In this document: piece after piece, positions 5,306 through 7,721 of the stretch
Position numbering within the stretch: position 1 is the stretch's first letter
Layout: every line of letters starts with the position of its first letter
DNA from: an uncultured Planctomycetales bacterium
GTDB lineage: Bacteria; Planctomycetota; Planctomycetia; Isosphaerales; Isosphaeraceae
DNA length: 7,721 nt
Reading direction: 5' to 3'
NCBI GenBank assembly: GCA_937907525.1
Contig: CALCIB010000404.1
Span: 1-7,721 of the forward strand
The notes under the pieces: model-generated
What the model was told of the DNA's origin: nothing
What the model saw: the letters and a program-made list of their open reading frames with translations, nothing else
The model's database searches: none
Position numbers and translations under genes: made by a program

Positions 5306-5401
5306 CGCCCCCGACGATCGAACCGCTCGCGCCGTCCCGCCCCGTCGGGGCGGCGCGGGCCCCGTCCGTCGCCGACCGACCGATTTCCGAGAGAACCCAC
5401 G
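5306..5401 (+). other. atpA-atpG spacer with a perfect 7-bp hairpin
   Basis: CCGCCCC (5337-5343) pairs perfectly with GGGGCGG (5347-5353) around a GTC loop. GCGCCG just before and CGGCGC just after offer an alternative or extended stem. GC-rich sequence rather than a T-run follows, so it is not a canonical terminator, and the operon plainly continues. It may be an mRNA stability or attenuation element. A weak GAGAG (5389-5393) precedes the atpG start. Confidence 0.4.
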
Positions 5402-6310
5402 ATGGCCAAGGCCCGCGCGATCATCAAACGCCGCAAGGCGGTCGACAACATCCGCAAGATCACCCGGACGATGGAGCTGATCGCCACCGCCCGGTTCCGC
5501 AAGGCGATGGACCGGGCCGTCCAGGCCGAGGCCTACACCCGCAAGATCGCCGAGATGGCCGCCGACCTGGGCGGCGCCCAGTCGAACCCGCACCCGCTCT
5601 ACGAGAAGCGGCCGACCGACGACGCCCTGTTGCTGGTCCTCTCCAGCAACCGCGGCCTGGCCGGCGGCTACAACGGCAACGTCCTCCGCGCCGCGTTGCA
5701 CGACTACCAGGACCTTCAGGCCGAGGGCGCCCGGGTCGCCGTCGAGGTCTCCGGCAAGCGCGGGCAGAACTACCTGAAGTTCCGCAAGATCGCCGTCGCG
5801 ACCGCCTACAACCAGTTCGAGGACCGGCCGGGCTTCCCCGAGGTCGAGGTGCTGGCCGACCGCTACATGCGGCTGTTCCTGGAGGGCGGGATCGACCGCC
5901 TGGACGTCGCCTACACCCGGTTCGTCAACATGGGCCGGCAAGAGGCCGTCGTCCGGACCCTCCTGCCGATCGGCGTCGACGAACCCGACGAGCCGACCCG
6001 GTCCCGATCCGAGACGACCCCGCCGCCCGCCGCCGGATCGAGGCGGGAGAAGACCCCCTACGAGTTCCTCCCCGACGCCGCCGAGATCCTCAAGGAACTG
6101 GTGCCGGCGTCGTTCAAGGCCCGGCTCTTCAAGTGCTTCCTGGACGCGGCGGTCAGCGAGCAGATCGCCCGCATGGTCGCCATGAAGGGGGCCTCGCAGA
6201 ACGCCGACGAGCTTTCCAAGCACCTGACCCGGCAGTACAACCGCGCCCGCCAGTCCCAGATCACCGGCGACCTGGCCGACATCGTCGGCGCCGCGATGGC
6301 GCTGGAATGA
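5402..6310 (+). CDS. atpG: ATP synthase F1 subunit gamma
   Basis: This 302-residue central rotor shaft turns inside the alpha3beta3 head. The N-terminal coiled-coil helix shows IKRRKAVDNIRKITRTMELI (8-27), matching the family pattern I-(K/R)-S-x-x-x-x-x-x-I-T-x-x-M. The globular domain has SNRGLAGGYN (82-91), equivalent to SDRGLCGG in E. coli. The C-terminal helix has QNADELSKHLTRQYNRARQ (266-284) and ends SQITGDLADIVGAAMALE. A charged, proline-rich loop at about 193-218 lies where gamma subunits normally vary and accounts for most of the length above the usual 285-290. The ATG at 5402 follows a weak GAGAG; the sequence after it begins as expected for gamma. It is separated by 96 nt from atpA and 92 nt from atpD. 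Confidence 0.96.
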   Translation: MAKARAIIKRRKAVDNIRKITRTMELIATARFRKAMDRAVQAEAYTRKIAEMAADLGGAQSNPHPLYEKRPTDDALLLVLSSNRGLAGGYNGNVLRAALHDYQDLQAEGARVAVEVSGKRGQNYLKFRKIAVATAYNQFEDRPGFPEVEVLADRYMRLFLEGGIDRLDVAYTRFVNMGRQEAVVRTLLPIGVDEPDEPTRSRSETTPPPAAGSRREKTPYEFLPDAAEILKELVPASFKARLFKCFLDAAVSEQIARMVAMKGASQNADELSKHLTRQYNRARQSQITGDLADIVGAAMALE

Positions 6311-6387
6311 GCGGCCGATCCGCGTCCCCGATTCATCGAAGAAACGATCGAGAATAGATGCCCACGCGCCCCGGGCGCTCGAAGACG

Positions 6388-6392
6388 AAGGA
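6388..6392 (+). promoter_or_regulatory. Shine-Dalgarno that favours the 6403 start of atpD
   Basis: AAGGA lies 10 nt before the ATG at 6403. The in-frame ATG at 6358 has only a weak GAGAA close upstream, so the downstream start is preferred. Confidence 0.5.
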
Positions 6393-6402
6393 ATCCCGCG
6401 CT

Positions 6403-7721
6403 ATGGCGACCGCAACCAGGACCGGACGAATCGCCCAGGTCATCGGCTCGACGTTCGACGCCGAGTTCGACGAGGGCGAACTGCCGCACATCTACAACGC
6501 GCTTCGAGTCGACAGCGACGAGAAGGGGGTGGCGATCCACCTGACCGGAGAGGTCCAGCAGCACCTGGGAGGCAACCGGGTCCGTTGCGTGGCCCTGGGC
6601 TCCACCGACGGCCTGGTCCGCGGCATGCCCGTGGCGGACACCGGCGGCCCGGTGAGCGTGCCGGTCGGCAAGGGGTCGCTGGGGAGGGTCTTCAACCTCC
6701 TGGGCGAGCCGATCGACGGCCGCGGCCCGGTCCCCTCCGACGAAAGCTGGCCGATCCACCGCGACCCGCCGGCGTTCGACGAGCTGTCGCCCAAGACCGA
6801 GCAGTTCGAGACCGGCATCAAGGTCATCGACCTGTTGACCCCGTTCGTCCGCGGCGGCAAGATCGGCCTCTTCGGCGGCGCCGGGCTGGGCAAGACGGTC
6901 ATCCTCCAGGAGATGATCTCCCGAATCGCGTCGGTCCACTCCGGCTTCTCCGTCTTCGCCGGCGTCGGCGAGCGGACCCGCGAGGGGAACGACCTGTGGC
7001 TGGAGATGCAGGAGACCAAGGTCGGCTCCACCGGCAAGTCGGTCATCGACTCCACCGTGATGCTCTTCGGCCAGATGAACGAGCCTCCCGGCGCCCGCCT
7101 CCGGGTCGCCCTCTCGGCCTTGACCATGGCCGAATGGTTCCGCGACGCGACCGGGGCCGACACCCTCCTGTTCATCGACAACATCTTCCGCTTCAGCCAG
7201 GCCGGCTCGGAGGTCTCCGCGCTGCTGGGCCGGATGCCGTCGAACGTCGGCTATCAGCCGACCCTCGCCACCGAGATGGGCGCGCTTCAGGAGCGGATCA
7301 CCTCCACCAAGAAGGGCGCCATCACCTCGGTGCAGGCCGTCTACGTCCCCGCCGACGACCTGACCGACCCCGCCCCGGCCACCACCTTCGGCTTCCTCGA
7401 CGCCTTCATCGTCCTGTCGCGGTCGATCTCCGAGAAGGGGATCTACCCGGCCATCGACCCGCTCGGCTCCAGTTCCCGCATCCTCGACCCCCAGTACGTC
7501 GGCGAGGAACACTACGAGGTCGCCCAGCGCGTCCTGAAGATCCTCCAGCGCTACAAGGAGCTGCGCGACATCATCGCCATCCTCGGCGTCGACGAGCTGT
7601 CCGAGGACGACAAGCTGGTGGTCCACCGCGCCCGCCGGATCGAGCGGTTCCTGTCGCAGCCGTTCTTCGTCGCCGAGGTCTTCCTCAACAAGCCGGGCGA
7701 GTACACCAAGCTGCCGGACAC
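6403..7721 (+). CDS. atpD: ATP synthase F1 subunit beta (3' end beyond window)
   Basis: This is the catalytic subunit; 439 complete codons are present and about 35-40 C-terminal residues are missing off the right edge. Barrel domain: TGRIAQVIGSTFDAEF (7-22), matching the family's start. Walker A is GGAGLGKT (158-165), with Leu where most bacteria have Val. The catalytic glutamate and arginine are E190 and R191 in GVGERTREGNDLW. Walker B is LLFIDN (255-260), followed by IFRFSQAGSEVSALLGRMPS. The adenine-stacking tyrosine is Y348 in GIYPAIDPL. The DELSEED loop reads DELSEDD (397-403), a conservative change. The start at 6403 is supported by AAGGA at 6388 and by homology; an in-frame ATG at 6358 would add 15 basic residues. 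There is no frameshift. atpC is expected next. Confidence 0.97.
   Translation, partial: MATATRTGRIAQVIGSTFDAEFDEGELPHIYNALRVDSDEKGVAIHLTGEVQQHLGGNRVRCVALGSTDGLVRGMPVADTGGPVSVPVGKGSLGRVFNLLGEPIDGRGPVPSDESWPIHRDPPAFDELSPKTEQFETGIKVIDLLTPFVRGGKIGLFGGAGLGKTVILQEMISRIASVHSGFSVFAGVGERTREGNDLWLEMQETKVGSTGKSVIDSTVMLFGQMNEPPGARLRVALSALTMAEWFRDATGADTLLFIDNIFRFSQAGSEVSALLGRMPSNVGYQPTLATEMGALQERITSTKKGAITSVQAVYVPADDLTDPAPATTFGFLDAFIVLSRSISEKGIYPAIDPLGSSSRILDPQYVGEEHYEVAQRVLKILQRYKELRDIIAILGVDELSEDDKLVVHRARRIERFLSQPFFVAEVFLNKPGEYTKLPD

Noticed and set aside
5337..5353. An intrinsic terminator between atpA and atpG
   Set aside because: No T-run follows the stem, and the gamma and beta genes continue the same operon without a clear new promoter.
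5978..6055. A foreign insertion in gamma (residues about 193-218)
   Set aside because: This is the family's usual variable loop; the excess is only around ten residues and the frame and codon use are normal.
3986..6223. A 745-codon open frame on the minus strand opposite atpA and atpG
   Set aside because: It mirrors two unmistakable genes. Its Asp/Gly/Leu/Val/Arg-rich translation has no domain and is a by-product of G/C-biased third codon positions.
6058..7626. A 522-codon minus-strand open frame opposite atpD
   Set aside because: It is antisense to the catalytic beta subunit, with repetitive acidic low-complexity translation and no ribosome binding site of note.

Overview
This window is the front and middle of an F1Fo ATP synthase (atp) operon, all on the + strand, read from a roughly 600-nt upstream region to a beta-subunit gene cut by the window's right edge. 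The DNA is very GC-rich with strong G/C third-position bias. Three protein features point to a planctomycete, probably a high-GC one related to Isosphaeraceae: the c and b subunits both carry N-terminal signal peptides, the alpha subunit has a long insertion, and the beta P-loop reads GGAGLGKT. This placement is inference from memory of family features; no search was run.

Layout. Bases 1-604 hold no gene that I can support. They are dense in inverted repeats: a hairpin at 12-41, a palindrome at 186-199, a terminator-like hairpin at 288-311, an operator-like dyad at 345-365 and a GC hairpin at 403-431. A good sigma-70-type promoter candidate follows (TTGACA at 501, TTTGAT at 524). Its short leader contains an 18-bp perfect palindrome and a second hairpin just before a Shine-Dalgarno. 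The genes then run atpZ-like (605-877, TTG start), atpB/a (939-1754), atpE/c (1927-2247), atpF/b (2381-3025), atpH/delta (3022-3657), atpA/alpha (3614-5305), atpG/gamma (5402-6310) and atpD/beta (6403 to beyond 7721). atpC is not reached and would be expected next. I see no separate second atpI-type gene between atpZ and atpB.

How the genes work together. Subunits a, c and b build the membrane Fo motor and stator. Delta links b to the alpha3beta3 head, gamma is the rotor shaft, and beta carries the catalytic sites. AtpZ is a small accessory membrane protein. The catalytic and proton-path residues are intact: a-R200, c-E86, alpha Walker A and arginine finger R417, beta Walker A, E190 and R191. 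The c subunit lacks the side chains of the Na+-binding type, so the enzyme is predicted to be H+-coupled. Gene junctions alternate between tight coupling (atpF/atpH 4-nt overlap, atpH/atpA 44-nt overlap) and gaps of 61-172 nt, several of them hairpin-rich, on both sides of atpE and beside atpG. The gaps could help set unequal subunit output.

This is a conserved housekeeping operon. I found no unknown enzymatic system, mobile element, CRISPR array or RNA gene. The points worth a second look are the upstream regulatory architecture, the signal-peptide-bearing c and b subunits, the alpha insertion, the atpH/atpA overlap and the choice of atpD start.
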